64,000 nucleotides of DNA from Virgisporangium aliadipatigenens (GTDB lineage: Bacteria; Actinomycetota; Actinomycetes; Mycobacteriales; Micromonosporaceae). Shown one piece after another: positions 16,084-24,562 of the stretch. The notes under the pieces are model-generated. The model worked only from the letters and a program-made list of their open reading frames with translations. It had not been told where the DNA came from and did no database searches. The first letter of the stretch is position 1. Each line of letters starts with the position of its first letter. The stretch is taken from positions 1 through 64,000 of the forward strand of contig NZ_BOPF01000037.1 in the NCBI RefSeq assembly GCF_016863615.1, in the 5' to 3' direction. The position numbers and the translations under genes are program-made.

Positions 16084-17640
16084 GTGGGGCGTCATCCCCT
16101 GCGCCCGGGCGACCCGGCGTCCATCGGCGAGTACACGCTGTCGGAACGGCTCGGCTCGGGCGGCATGGGCACCGTGTTCCTGGGGCACACGCCGCAGAAC
16201 ATGCCGGTGGCGATCAAGGTGATCCGGACCGACCTCACCGACCACCCGGAGTTCCTCGGCCGGTTTCGCAGCGAGGTCAGCCGGGTCCGTCAGGTGCCGC
16301 CGTACTGCACCGCGGCGGTGATCGACGCCGACCTCGACCACGACCCGCCGTACCTGGTGGTGGAGTACGTCGACGGGCCCAACCTCTCCGACGTGGTGCG
16401 CGACCACGGGCCGCTGTCCCCGCACGCGCTGCACGCCGCGGCGCTCGGCATCGCCGGCGCGCTGACCGGCATCCACGGCGCCGGGGTGATCCACCGCGAC
16501 CTCAAGCCGGCCAATGTGCTCTTCGCGCCGGGCGGGGTCAAGGTGATCGACTTCGGGATCGCCCGGCCGTTGGAGGCGACCAGCCAGCACACGCGGACCG
16601 ACCAGATGGTGGGGACCGTCTCCTACATGGCACCGGAACGCTTCGACGACGGCGGCGGCCCGCACCTCGACGCGGCCGCCGACATCTTCGCGTGGGGCGC
16701 GGTGGTCACCTTCGCCGGCACCGGTCGCACGCCGTTCGAGGGTGAGTCGGCGCCGGCCACCATGATGCGCATCCTGACCAAGCCGCCCACCCTGACCGGC
16801 CTGCCCGACTCGCTGCGCCTCATCGTCGCCCGGAGCCTCGCCAAGGACCCCGTCGAGCGGCCCACCGCCCGCGAACTGGTCGACCTGCTCCTGGCGGCGG
16901 ACCCGCTGAACGGCCCCACGTCGTCCGCCCTGACACTGCCCGCATCCACAAGCACGGCCCCCGTCGCGGACCCACCGACGCGCGCCCGCCGGGCCCGCAT
17001 CCGGGCGTACGCCGCCATGGCCGCCGCCGTCGCCGTGCTCGCCGGGCTCCTCGGCTACACCGTGCTGAGCGGCGGCGATTCCGCTCCGCCGGCGCGGACG
17101 CAGCTCGCGTCGTCGGACGGCCCGGCACCCGCGGCCGCCGCCCCGCCCCCCGGCACCGAAGGGCCCTCCACCGGCCCGTCGAAGTCGGTCCCGCCGTCGA
17201 CGTCCACCTCGCGGGCCGCGTCCCCGTCGGCGCCGCAGGCCTCGGCGAACACCGCCGGCCGCAACCTCGCGCTGAACACCCAGGCGACCGCCTCCACCGT
17301 GGAGGGCCAGGCGTGGCGCGCGTCGAACGCGGTCGACGGCAACCTCACGACCCGCTGGAGCAGCGGCTTCAGCGATCCCCAGTGGCTGCGCGTGGACCTG
17401 GGCGGCACGTGGCAGATCAGCGAGGTCACGCTGCACTGGGAGAACGCCCACGCCACCGAGTACAAGGTGGAGCTGTCCACCGACGGCACCACGTGGAAGT
17501 CGGTGTTCAGTACCGGCAGCGGCCAGGGCTCCGACGTCGTCGTCGAGGTCGCCAAGGTGCCCGCGCGGTATGTGCGGATGTACGGCACCAAGCGGAACAC
17601 CAATTACGGCTACTCGCTGCTGGAGATCACCGTGCGCTGA
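16084..17640 (+). CDS. Membrane Ser/Thr protein kinase with extracellular F5/8C domain, 518 aa
   Basis: A transmembrane signalling kinase. The kinase domain (about 18-275) has glycine loop GSGGMG, ATP Lys45, catalytic HRDLKPAN (Asp139), DFG at 156-158 and activation segment MVGTVSYMAPE. A single membrane helix is at about 307-328, followed by a Pro/Ser/Thr/Ala-rich stalk and a discoidin (F5/8 type C) domain from about 394 to the end (NLALNTQATAS, NAVDGNLTTRW, WLRVDLGGTW). Most actinobacterial kinases of this layout carry PASTA repeats instead; a discoidin domain implies binding of sugar or surface polymer. GTG 16084 follows GTAGGAA; ATG 16069 is an alternative. Confidence 0.9.
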   Translation: MGRHPLRPGDPASIGEYTLSERLGSGGMGTVFLGHTPQNMPVAIKVIRTDLTDHPEFLGRFRSEVSRVRQVPPYCTAAVIDADLDHDPPYLVVEYVDGPNLSDVVRDHGPLSPHALHAAALGIAGALTGIHGAGVIHRDLKPANVLFAPGGVKVIDFGIARPLEATSQHTRTDQMVGTVSYMAPERFDDGGGPHLDAAADIFAWGAVVTFAGTGRTPFEGESAPATMMRILTKPPTLTGLPDSLRLIVARSLAKDPVERPTARELVDLLLAADPLNGPTSSALTLPASTSTAPVADPPTRARRARIRAYAAMAAAVAVLAGLLGYTVLSGGDSAPPARTQLASSDGPAPAAAAPPPGTEGPSTGPSKSVPPSTSTSRAASPSAPQASANTAGRNLALNTQATASTVEGQAWRASNAVDGNLTTRWSSGFSDPQWLRVDLGGTWQISEVTLHWENAHATEYKVELSTDGTTWKSVFSTGSGQGSDVVVEVAKVPARYVRMYGTKRNTNYGYSLLEITVR

Positions 17641-17671
17641 GCGGACGGTCCGGAAGCCTTCGTCGGGTCTC

Positions 17672-17677
17672 TATACT
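17672..17677 (+). promoter_or_regulatory. -10 box (TATACT) of a probably leaderless gene
   Basis: TATACT, the best -10 match in the set, ends six bases before GTG 17684. It indicates an own promoter for the lipoprotein gene in the short gap after the kinase. Confidence 0.5.
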
Positions 17678-17683
17678 CCGCGC

Positions 17684-18238
17684 GTGCCGCACTGCCCACT
17701 TTCCGCCACGATTCGCACCGCGATCGGGGCGCTACTGCTGGTCTTGACGATGGCCGGCTGCGCCTCCAAGGCGGAGTCGTCCCCCGATGTCGCGCCGTCG
17801 AGCACCGGCGCCGCCCCCACCGCGACCGGCTCTCCCGCTGCTTCCGTGGATGAGTCGCGGAAGGCGGCGACGGCACAGGTGCCCAATGCGCCTCAGACGA
17901 CGAAGGCGCCGAGCGTGGGCGGCACCAAGTACCCGGAGTGTGCCGACGGCGACTGCGAGGTGTCCTTCTCCGGCTCGGTCACGTTCCCCCTTCGCGGGTG
18001 GACGGTGTCGGCCTTCCTGGAGAACGGCGGTGTCAAGGCGCGGCTGACCAAACCCAACGGCCTCGGTGGCGGTGGCGGTTTCATGGCAGGGCCCGGATGC
18101 AGTGTGGAGATACGCGCCGACGGCGGCGGGCGGGTCGGATGCGACAGACCCCAAGCCAAGCCCGAGTCGGGCGGGTACGTCGTACACCTGCTGAAACTGA
18201 ACGGGGGCACCGCGGTCATCCGAGCGATCCTGGGCTGA
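17684..18238 (+). CDS. Secreted lipoprotein of unknown function, 184 aa
   Basis: The leader (GALLLVLTMAGC) is a clear lipoprotein signal with lipid Cys near residue 25. A Ser/Thr/Ala/Pro linker runs to about residue 75, then a small beta-rich domain contains ECADGDCEVSFSGSVTFPL and a second Cys in GPGCSVEIRADGGGRVGC. The paired cysteines (EC-DC, GC-GC) suggest disulfides outside the cell. No family was recognised. It sits 43 bases after the receptor kinase gene and might take part in the same surface response, but this is a guess from position. Confidence 0.75.
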   Translation: MPHCPLSATIRTAIGALLLVLTMAGCASKAESSPDVAPSSTGAAPTATGSPAASVDESRKAATAQVPNAPQTTKAPSVGGTKYPECADGDCEVSFSGSVTFPLRGWTVSAFLENGGVKARLTKPNGLGGGGGFMAGPGCSVEIRADGGGRVGCDRPQAKPESGGYVVHLLKLNGGTAVIRAILG

Positions 18239-18253
18239 CTGCGAGCCGTCCGG

Positions 18254-18275
18254 CCGGCAGAACAACCGGCAGAAC
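18254..18275 (+). repeat. Direct repeat CCGGCAGAAC, two copies
   Basis: Two perfect ten-base copies (18254-18263 and 18266-18275) are separated by AA, just after the lipoprotein gene. Twelve-base phasing is close to a helical turn, so a regulator site is possible; it may equally be chance. Confidence 0.3.
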
Positions 18276-18338
18276 GTGCGGCGAAAGACGTGCTCACGGG
18301 CGCGACCTACGTCACACGCGGTTTCCTCGAAACCCGAG

Positions 18339-18352
18339 TTGACCTGCGTCAA
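18339..18352. promoter_or_regulatory. Inverted repeat TTGAC-N4-GTCAA upstream of the subtilase gene
   Basis: A perfect five-base inverted repeat about 125 bases before the ATG at 18476. The left arm looks like a -35 element but no -10 box is well spaced. Candidate operator or promoter part. Confidence 0.3.
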
Positions 18353-18475
18353 TACGGATGTGCCGAACCGGCGGTGCCGACGCCGTTAACAGCCGTGGTA
18401 TTGGCGCGAAACGGCTGACTGAACAGACTCCGCCGACCGTGCTCGTACATCGGGCAACGAAGTGGAGGCAGCACC

Positions 18476-21400
18476 ATGCGACAACGCCGGCTTCTGGCGT
18501 ACGGCACATCAGTCGCCACCTTGGCGACGTTGCTCATCGTGGCGGCCACGACCGCCGCCGGCGCGGAGCCGCCCGGGACGGCGGCGGCACGGCCGGATCC
18601 CAGCCGGACGGTCACGCTGTTCACCGGTGACCGGGTCGCCGTCGCCGGCGGCCAACTGGCCGTCACGCCGCGCCCGGGCGTGCAGTTCCTGCGCTTCCGG
18701 CGGGACAAGGCGGACTACGTGGTGCCGTCGGACGCGTTGGCGCTGCTGAAGGCCGACCGGCTGGACGAGCGGCTGTTCAACGTGACGGCGCTGCTCGAAT
18801 ACGAGTTCGACAAAATCGATCATCTGCCGTTGGTGGTCTCGGACGCGAGCGCCGTGTACGGCCTGTCGTCGCAACGCGAACTGGACGCGGTCGACGGGTT
18901 CGCGACCACGGTGCCGGTCGCGGAGCTCTCCCGGACCTGGCAGAGCACGCGGACGTCGCTCACCGGCGGCAAGATCTGGCTCGACGGGATCCGCAAGCCG
19001 ACGCTGGACGTCAGCGTGCCGATGACCGGGGCGCCGGGGGCGTGGGCGGCCGGGTTCGACGGCAGCGGCGTGACGGTCGCGGTGATCGACACGGGTGTCG
19101 ACGACAGCCACCCGGACCTGGCCGGAAAGGTCGTGGCGCGGCGCAACTTCGTCCCCGACAAGGAGACCGGCCTGGACGTGGCCGGGCACGGCACCCACGT
19201 GGCCTCCACGGTCGCCGGGACCGGTGCCGCCTCCGACGGGAAGTACCGGGGGGTCGCACCGGGGGCGGCGCTCATCGACGCCAAGGTGTGCTGGAGCGTG
19301 CCGGGCGGCGGTGCCTGTTCGGACTCGGCAATCCTCGAGGCGATGCAGTGGGCCGCGGCCTCCGGCGCGAAGGTCGTCAACATGAGCCTCGGCGGTCCGG
19401 ACCAGATCGGTATCGACCCGCTGGAACAGGCGGTCAACGACCTGTCGGCGCAGTACGGGACGCTCTTCGTCTGCTCGGCCGGCAACTGGGGCGGCTCCAC
19501 GTTCCGGGTGGGCTCACCCGGCACGGCCGACGCCGCGCTGTCGGTCGCCAACTTCGACAAGTCCGGTGAGTTGTACTGGAGTTCGCTGCACGGGCCGCGC
19601 ATCGGCGACTACGCCGTCAAGCCGGACATCGCCGCGCCCGGCACCGACATCACCGCGGCCCGCTCGCCCAGCGCGGCCGGGCTGCCGGAGGGCCCGTACA
19701 TCGGATTCACGGGAACGTCGATGGCGGCACCGCACGTCGCCGGCACGGCCGCACTGCTGGCGCAGGCCCGTCCGGGCTGGAACGGCGCGCGGTACAAGGA
19801 ATCGCTGATGGCCGGCGCCCTGCCGAATCCGGGCTACGACGTCTTCGCCCAGGGCGCCGGGATGGTGAACGTGGCGCGTTCGCTGGGCCAGCCGGTGACC
19901 GTGTCGCCCCCGTCGCTGAGCATCGGGGTGCTGGAGTGGCCGCACACCGAGGCGCCGAGCGGCCGCAGCGTGACCTACCGCAACGACGGCGACGTCGCGC
20001 TCACCCTCGCGCTGTCGTTGGAGTCCAACGCACCGGCGGGGTTGCTGAGCCTGGGCGCGGAGACGGTGACGGTTCCGGCGCGCGGCACGGCGAGTGTCGA
20101 GGTGCGCGCCGACGAGAAGGCCTCCGACGCCTACGGCTTCTACAGTGGACGGTTGGTCGCCACCGGCGGTGACGTCACGCTGCGCACGCCGGTCAGCGTC
20201 GACCTCGAGGCGCCCTCGGCGACCCTCAAGGTGAACGCGATCGGCCGCGACGGTGCGCCGCCGGCCGAGGTGATGCTGTCGATGAGCAAGCCCGACCCGT
20301 CGAGCCCCGAGGCCGTCACGGTGTACACGCCGAGCCAGTCCCTGCGGGCGCCGCTGGGCAGCACCTGGCACGTCGCGGCGTACATGCGCGGCGCCGACGG
20401 GTCGATCTCGCTGGTGACGTTCAACAAGGTGACGATGAACGCGGACCGGGAGATCGTGCTGGACGCCCGCAAGGCGAAGCCGGTGCACATCTCCGTGCCG
20501 GACCGCAAAGCCAAGGCCTACGACGCCAGCCTGATGGTGCACCGGGCCGCCGACGGCTACCCCACCTACGACGCCGTCTCCGGCGACCCGGCGACGCTCT
20601 ACACCGCCGACGCCGGACCCGGGCGCCTGCCGGGGGTGATCAGCCAGGTGCACGCGGTGTTCCAGGGCCCGCCGAAGCGGGGTGCGTCGCCGGACGTCTA
20701 CCAGTTCGGGTGGCGCACCGAGGGGGCGTTCGTCAACGGGTTCCGCAAGGACGTCAAGGCCGCCGAGCTGTCCACAGTGGACGTCGACTACGGGCGCAAC
20801 GCCACGGGTGTGACGGCGTGGCGTTCCAACATGATCCCCGAACCGTCGCTGGCGGGCGCGTACCCGTTGAGCAGCGAGCTGCCGCCGGTGACGGCGCCGG
20901 CGCACCGCGTGGAGTACTACAGCGGCAACGTGCCGTGGCGCTCGCGGGTCGTCGAGCGTGACGTCGTCGACGGCGCACCGCTGCTGGATCTGGCGCAGCA
21001 GCAGGACGCGGGGTACCGCAGCGGCCGCCGCCACAGCGAACGCTGGAACGGTGCGGTGTTCAGCACGACGGTCGCGCCCGCCTACGTCGGCTCGCCGGTC
21101 CTGGTGCGCCAGGGCAACTCGTTCTACGCCGGCTTCAGCGCGTTCGCCGACGGGGCGGGGCACATCGGGTGGCCGTACGCGGTCGACGGGCTCCAGTTGA
21201 GCCTGCGCCGTGGCGACACCGAGCTGGGTGAGTATCCGGCGACGTTCGGCTCGTGGGAGGTCGGCGCGGATCCGGCCGGGTACCGGCTGCGGTTCGCCGT
21301 GGACCTGGGCGAACCGTTCGTCCTGTCGCGGCGAACGGAGACGGAGTGGACGTTCCGCTCCTCGGCCGTGCAGGAGGGCGAGGTGCCGTTGACCTCGATC

Positions 21401-21700
21401 GGCCTGGAGCCGCAGCTGGGGCCGGACAACAGCGCCCGTGCCGGTGAGGTCGTGTCGGTGCCGCTGACGTTCGTCTCGCAGGGGCCGGTGGGCCGCGTCC
21501 GCAGCGCGACGGTGTCGGCCTCCTACGACGAGGGCCGCACCTGGGTGCCGGCGCCGACCGTCGAACGGCACGGCAAGTACACCGCGCAGGTACGCGCACC
21601 GCACCACCACAAGGGTTTCGTCGCCCTGCGGGTGTCCATGGTGGACAGTTACGGCAACACCACCACCACGAAGGTCCTGCGGGCCTACCGGGTCGGGTGA
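18476..21700 (+). CDS. Large secreted S8 (subtilisin-like) serine protease, 1074 aa
   Basis: An exported protease. The signal peptide covers about residues 1-30 and a propeptide-like region runs to about 180. The catalytic triad is Asp205 (VAVIDTGVDD), His238 (GHGTHVAS) and Ser415 (GTSMAAPHVAG), with oxyanion Asn337 (CSAGNWGG). Catalytic-domain cysteines in VCWSVPGGGACSD may form a disulfide. Beyond about 460 are some 600 residues of beta-rich C-terminal modules of the kind seen in large streptomycete subtilases, without an anchoring motif. GGAGG precedes ATG 18476. A strong terminator follows the stop. The next gene is convergent. Confidence 0.9.
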   Translation: MRQRRLLAYGTSVATLATLLIVAATTAAGAEPPGTAAARPDPSRTVTLFTGDRVAVAGGQLAVTPRPGVQFLRFRRDKADYVVPSDALALLKADRLDERLFNVTALLEYEFDKIDHLPLVVSDASAVYGLSSQRELDAVDGFATTVPVAELSRTWQSTRTSLTGGKIWLDGIRKPTLDVSVPMTGAPGAWAAGFDGSGVTVAVIDTGVDDSHPDLAGKVVARRNFVPDKETGLDVAGHGTHVASTVAGTGAASDGKYRGVAPGAALIDAKVCWSVPGGGACSDSAILEAMQWAAASGAKVVNMSLGGPDQIGIDPLEQAVNDLSAQYGTLFVCSAGNWGGSTFRVGSPGTADAALSVANFDKSGELYWSSLHGPRIGDYAVKPDIAAPGTDITAARSPSAAGLPEGPYIGFTGTSMAAPHVAGTAALLAQARPGWNGARYKESLMAGALPNPGYDVFAQGAGMVNVARSLGQPVTVSPPSLSIGVLEWPHTEAPSGRSVTYRNDGDVALTLALSLESNAPAGLLSLGAETVTVPARGTASVEVRADEKASDAYGFYSGRLVATGGDVTLRTPVSVDLEAPSATLKVNAIGRDGAPPAEVMLSMSKPDPSSPEAVTVYTPSQSLRAPLGSTWHVAAYMRGADGSISLVTFNKVTMNADREIVLDARKAKPVHISVPDRKAKAYDASLMVHRAADGYPTYDAVSGDPATLYTADAGPGRLPGVISQVHAVFQGPPKRGASPDVYQFGWRTEGAFVNGFRKDVKAAELSTVDVDYGRNATGVTAWRSNMIPEPSLAGAYPLSSELPPVTAPAHRVEYYSGNVPWRSRVVERDVVDGAPLLDLAQQQDAGYRSGRRHSERWNGAVFSTTVAPAYVGSPVLVRQGNSFYAGFSAFADGAGHIGWPYAVDGLQLSLRRGDTELGEYPATFGSWEVGADPAGYRLRFAVDLGEPFVLSRRTETEWTFRSSAVQEGEVPLTSIGLEPQLGPDNSARAGEVVSVPLTFVSQGPVGRVRSATVSASYDEGRTWVPAPTVERHGKYTAQVRAPHHHKGFVALRVSMVDSYGNTTTTKVLRAYRVG
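20770..20782. repeat. Palindromic 13-mer GTCCACAGTGGAC, copy 1 (intragenic)
   Basis: One of three exact copies in the window (others at 38666 and 62460), here in codons of the subtilase C-terminal part. Near matches are at 4894, 21634 and 22616. Confidence 0.6.
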
Positions 21701-21705
21701 GCCGG

Positions 21706-21739
21706 GGGACGCCGGCCGCGTCAGCGCGGCCGGCGTCCC
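21706..21739. terminator. Strong bidirectional terminator overlapping a coding end
   Basis: GGGACGCCGGCCGCG (21706-21720) pairs perfectly over 15 bases with its complement at 21725-21739, leaving a four-base TCAG loop. It lies six bases after the subtilase stop. The loop contains the stop codon of the convergent regulator gene and the right arm encodes that protein's last residues, so one element serves both genes and is partly coding. Confidence 0.85.
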
Positions 21740-23964
21740 GTCGCCAGCCCGAGCTCGCTGAGCCGGGCCATCGCCAGGTCGGCCAGCGGCGCCTGCCCGG
21801 CCTGGCGGGCGATGCGCACCGCGCGACGCAGTTCCGTGCGGGCCTCCTCGACCTGACCCTGCCGGGCCAGGACGCTGCCCAGCCCGTACCGGCAGCGGGC
21901 CTCGCTCTGGCGCATGGCGCTGCGCTGCAACAGCGGCAGCGCGTGCCGCAGCCGTTCCGTCGCCGGGGCGAGGCGGCGCAGCGCGAACAGGCTCATCCCG
22001 AGGTTCAGGTGCAGGTGCCCGGCGGTCACGTCGCGCAGCAACGGCGACGGCGCCCGGTCCGGTTCGCTCAGCAGCGCCTCCAGCCGCCGGTACTGGGCGA
22101 TGGCCTCGCGGTGCCGGCCGGCCTCGGCGAGGCTCGCGGCCAGCAGTGCCAGGGCCTGCGAGTAGCCGTCCCGGTCGGCGGCCGCCTCGAACAGCGGCAA
22201 CGCCTCCGCAGCCGCCTGCCCGGCCTGTTCGGCCGCGCCGCGCCGCCGGGCCGCCGCACCGATGCACACGAACGACCAGCCCTGTTCGCTGAGGTCACCC
22301 GCCTCCCGGGCCAGGTGCAACGCCTGCGACGCCGGTTCCGCGGCCAGGTCGTGGCGCAGCGCGCAGGTGGTGTAGGCCCAGGCGAGGTAGTTGAGGTGCA
22401 CCGCCTGTTCGCGGGCGCCGCCGATGATGCGCGCCGACGCGGCCGAGGTCCGGAACACCTCCAGCCAGTGCTCCCAGTGCCGCCACCGCTCGGAGTACCA
22501 GTGCACGGCGTCGGCGACGGCCATCACCTCGGCGTGCCGCTCCGCCCGGAACGCGCTGCGCAGCGCGCCGAGCCAGTTCAGGCTCTCGTGCTCCAGCCAG
22601 TGCGCGGCATCATCCATTGTGGACGGTGGCTCGTCCGGTGCCGCGCGGTCGGGGTCGAAGCGGCGGCCGGCGGCGATGGTGGTGTCGAGCAGCCAGGTGA
22701 CCATCCGGTTCTCGGCCGCATGCCGTTCCCCCGGATGCTCCTCCTGCAGACGGCTCCGCGCGAACAGGCGCAGCAGGTCGTGGAACCGGTAGCGACCGTC
22801 GGCGGCCGACTGGAGCAACCCCGACTCCACCAGCTCCTCCAACGCGGCCTCCGCCGCGCGGAGCGGCACACCGGCGACGCTGGCGGCCAGTTCGACACCG
22901 GCGTCGGCACCGGGGACCAGCGCCAGGCGCCGGAACATCCGCGCGGCCGCCGCGGACAGGCGCCGGTACGACTGCGTGAACGGCGCCGCCACCTGGAGAT
23001 CCCCGGCACTGAGCAGGTCCAGGCGCCGGTCTGCGTCGCCGAGGCGGCGGAGCAGGTAGCCGATGCTCCAGTCCGGGCGGCTCAGCAGCCGGTTGCCGGC
23101 GATCCGCAGCGCCAGCGGCAGGTGGCCGCACACCTCGGCCAGTCCGTGCAGGCCGCTCTCCGGCTGTGTGTCCGCGCGTGCACCGATGATGCGCCGCAAC
23201 AGCTGCACCGCTTCGCCCCGGGACAGTACGGGCAGCGCGAGCCGTTCGACCGCCTCCAAGCCGGCGAGACCGCGGCGGCTGGTGACCACGGTCGTCGACC
23301 GCCCCGACCCGGGCAGCAACGGCCGCACCTGGGCCTCGTCGGCGGCATTGTCCAACAGCAGCAGGACCCGACGTCCGGCCACCACCGCGCGGTACAGGGC
23401 GCTGCGGTCGGCGGGGTCGGCGGGCACCCGCGCCTCGTCGACGCCGAGGGCGATCAGCAGGCGCGACACCAGCTCCGGCGCGCCGGGCGCGACGTCGTCC
23501 AGGCCGCGCAGGTCCAGGAAGAACACCCCGTCCGGGAAATGCTCCGCGAGCCGTGCGGCGGCCTGCACGACGAGCGAGGTCTTACCCACCCCCGGCGGGC
23601 CGGACACCACCACGACCGCGCCGTCATCACGGTCGCCGACGAGTTCGGCGAACCGGCGCAGTTCACTCTCCCGGCCGGTGAAGTCGGCGACGACGCGCGG
23701 CGGGGCGAGCCCCGGCACCGGCGGGGGAGGGCGACGACCGGCCCGGGCCGCCGCGCGCACGGCGTCCGCGGCGGGGCCCGGCAGGCCCATCGCCCGGATC
23801 AGCGCGTCGACGGTGCGTTGCTGCGGGACACGGCTTCTACCGCGTTCCAGATCGCTGATGGCGCGCACGCTCACCCTTGCGGCGGCGGCCAACTCGTCGA
23901 TGGTGAGGCCGGCGTCGCCGCGATGGCGTCGCAGCAGGATGCCGAGCGGGTTCGCTTCGGTCAC
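21721..23964 (-). CDS. XRE-HTH / NB-ARC / TPR transcriptional regulator, 747 aa
   Basis: A STAND-class regulator. An XRE-type helix-turn-helix is at about 5-60 (LGILLRRHRGDAGLTIDELA, VSVRAISDLERGRSRVPQQR). An NB-ARC ATPase follows (Walker A SGPPGVGKTSL, VLLLLDNAAD, VVTSRRGL, CGHLPLALRIAGN), then a C-terminal superhelix of tetratricopeptide-like repeats to the end. It resembles AfsR-like regulators in the NB-ARC and TPR parts but has an XRE rather than a SARP DNA-binding domain. GTG 23964 is preceded by CGGAGG; the frame stays open upstream without other support. No biosynthetic cluster is adjacent, so its target is unknown. Confidence 0.85.
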   Translation of the reverse strand: MTEANPLGILLRRHRGDAGLTIDELAAAARVSVRAISDLERGRSRVPQQRTVDALIRAMGLPGPAADAVRAAARAGRRPPPPVPGLAPPRVVADFTGRESELRRFAELVGDRDDGAVVVVSGPPGVGKTSLVVQAAARLAEHFPDGVFFLDLRGLDDVAPGAPELVSRLLIALGVDEARVPADPADRSALYRAVVAGRRVLLLLDNAADEAQVRPLLPGSGRSTTVVTSRRGLAGLEAVERLALPVLSRGEAVQLLRRIIGARADTQPESGLHGLAEVCGHLPLALRIAGNRLLSRPDWSIGYLLRRLGDADRRLDLLSAGDLQVAAPFTQSYRRLSAAAARMFRRLALVPGADAGVELAASVAGVPLRAAEAALEELVESGLLQSAADGRYRFHDLLRLFARSRLQEEHPGERHAAENRMVTWLLDTTIAAGRRFDPDRAAPDEPPSTMDDAAHWLEHESLNWLGALRSAFRAERHAEVMAVADAVHWYSERWRHWEHWLEVFRTSAASARIIGGAREQAVHLNYLAWAYTTCALRHDLAAEPASQALHLAREAGDLSEQGWSFVCIGAAARRRGAAEQAGQAAAEALPLFEAAADRDGYSQALALLAASLAEAGRHREAIAQYRRLEALLSEPDRAPSPLLRDVTAGHLHLNLGMSLFALRRLAPATERLRHALPLLQRSAMRQSEARCRYGLGSVLARQGQVEEARTELRRAVRIARQAGQAPLADLAMARLSELGLATGRRPR

Positions 23965-24079
23965 GGGGCACCTCCGGGCGGCGCCGCACGCCCGCCACGC
24001 CTGCCTCATCGTGCCCGCAGCCGGCGTCGTCAGCAAGGTCATCGCCGCCGGGTCGAGTCCACCGATGGGGACGGGGACC

Positions 24080-24160
24080 CCGATCGAGACCGAGCCGGGT
24101 GACTTCGTGTTCGCGCCGCCGTGGGCCGCACCGGGAGGAGAACCCGGGCGCCGGTACCCG
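24080..24160 (+). pseudogene. Cupin-domain remnant with a frameshift
   Basis: One frame reads IETEPGDFVFAPPW, and the overlapping frame then continues PHREENPGAG. Together they match the closing strands of small cupins (EPGDF-P-PHREENP), with one frameshift after the Trp codon. No start or earlier metal-site strands remain. It is a short relic in the gap before the glycogen-debranching-type fragment. Confidence 0.45.
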
Positions 24161-24175
24161 CGCGAGGCGACGCCC

Positions 24176-24367
24176 ATGCCGATCGTCTACCCCACCGCCT
24201 GCTCGCCCCAGGCATGGGCAACCGGGACGCCGCTGTTGCTGCTGCGTGTCCTGCTCGGGCTGGAGCCTGCCCCGGACGGCCCTCTCAGCGAACCCCATCT
24301 CGTCCCGCCGATCGGCACTTCGGCCCTGCACGGGCTGAGAGCGCGGACGAAGGGCGCACTCTCGTGA
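24176..24367 (+). pseudogene. C-terminal remnant of an amylo-alpha-1,6-glucosidase-type enzyme
   Basis: A 63-codon segment reads YPTACSPQAWATGTPLLLLR followed by LLGLEP, which resembles the last (alpha/alpha)6-barrel helix of glycogen-debranching/trehalase-like glycosidases (usual form YP-ACSPQAWAAG). The catalytic part is missing. It ends at TGA 24367 and adjoins the cupin relic. Both appear to be debris from deletion. Confidence 0.45.
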
Positions 24368-24399
24368 CCGCCCCCGCGGAGGCGCAGTCTTCGACGTGG

Positions 24400-24548
24400 C
24401 CGTTGACGCCGCTGCGGATGCTGCTGACGAAGTCTGACTGGACCCCGTTCAGGAAGTTGGTCAGTGCGGCGGTCAGGGTTACCGGGTTGAGCCGGTCCTG
24501 GTCGGCGAACAGCCAGTCGTGGACCGGCCGGAACCGTCCTTCCGGCAC
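24400..24548 (-). pseudogene. Truncated second copy of the DsbA-like gene
   Basis: Translation reads GRFRPVHDWLFADQDRLNPV then VQSDFVSSIRSGVNG, nearly identical in protein and DNA to the middle of the intact DsbA gene at 49987-50559. A 48-base in-frame deletion removes 16 codons, and similarity stops at both ends, so the CxxC and cis-Pro parts are absent. It lies just downstream of the FMN reductase gene on the same strand. Confidence 0.8.
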
Positions 24549-24562
24549 CTGCTGCCTGGCGT

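Noticed and set aside
21721-23964. Possibility that the XRE/NB-ARC/TPR protein marks an antibiotic cluster or a phage-defence (Avs-like) system
   Set aside because: No biosynthetic genes and no effector domain (nuclease, protease, TIR) are present; the layout is that of an ordinary transcription regulator.
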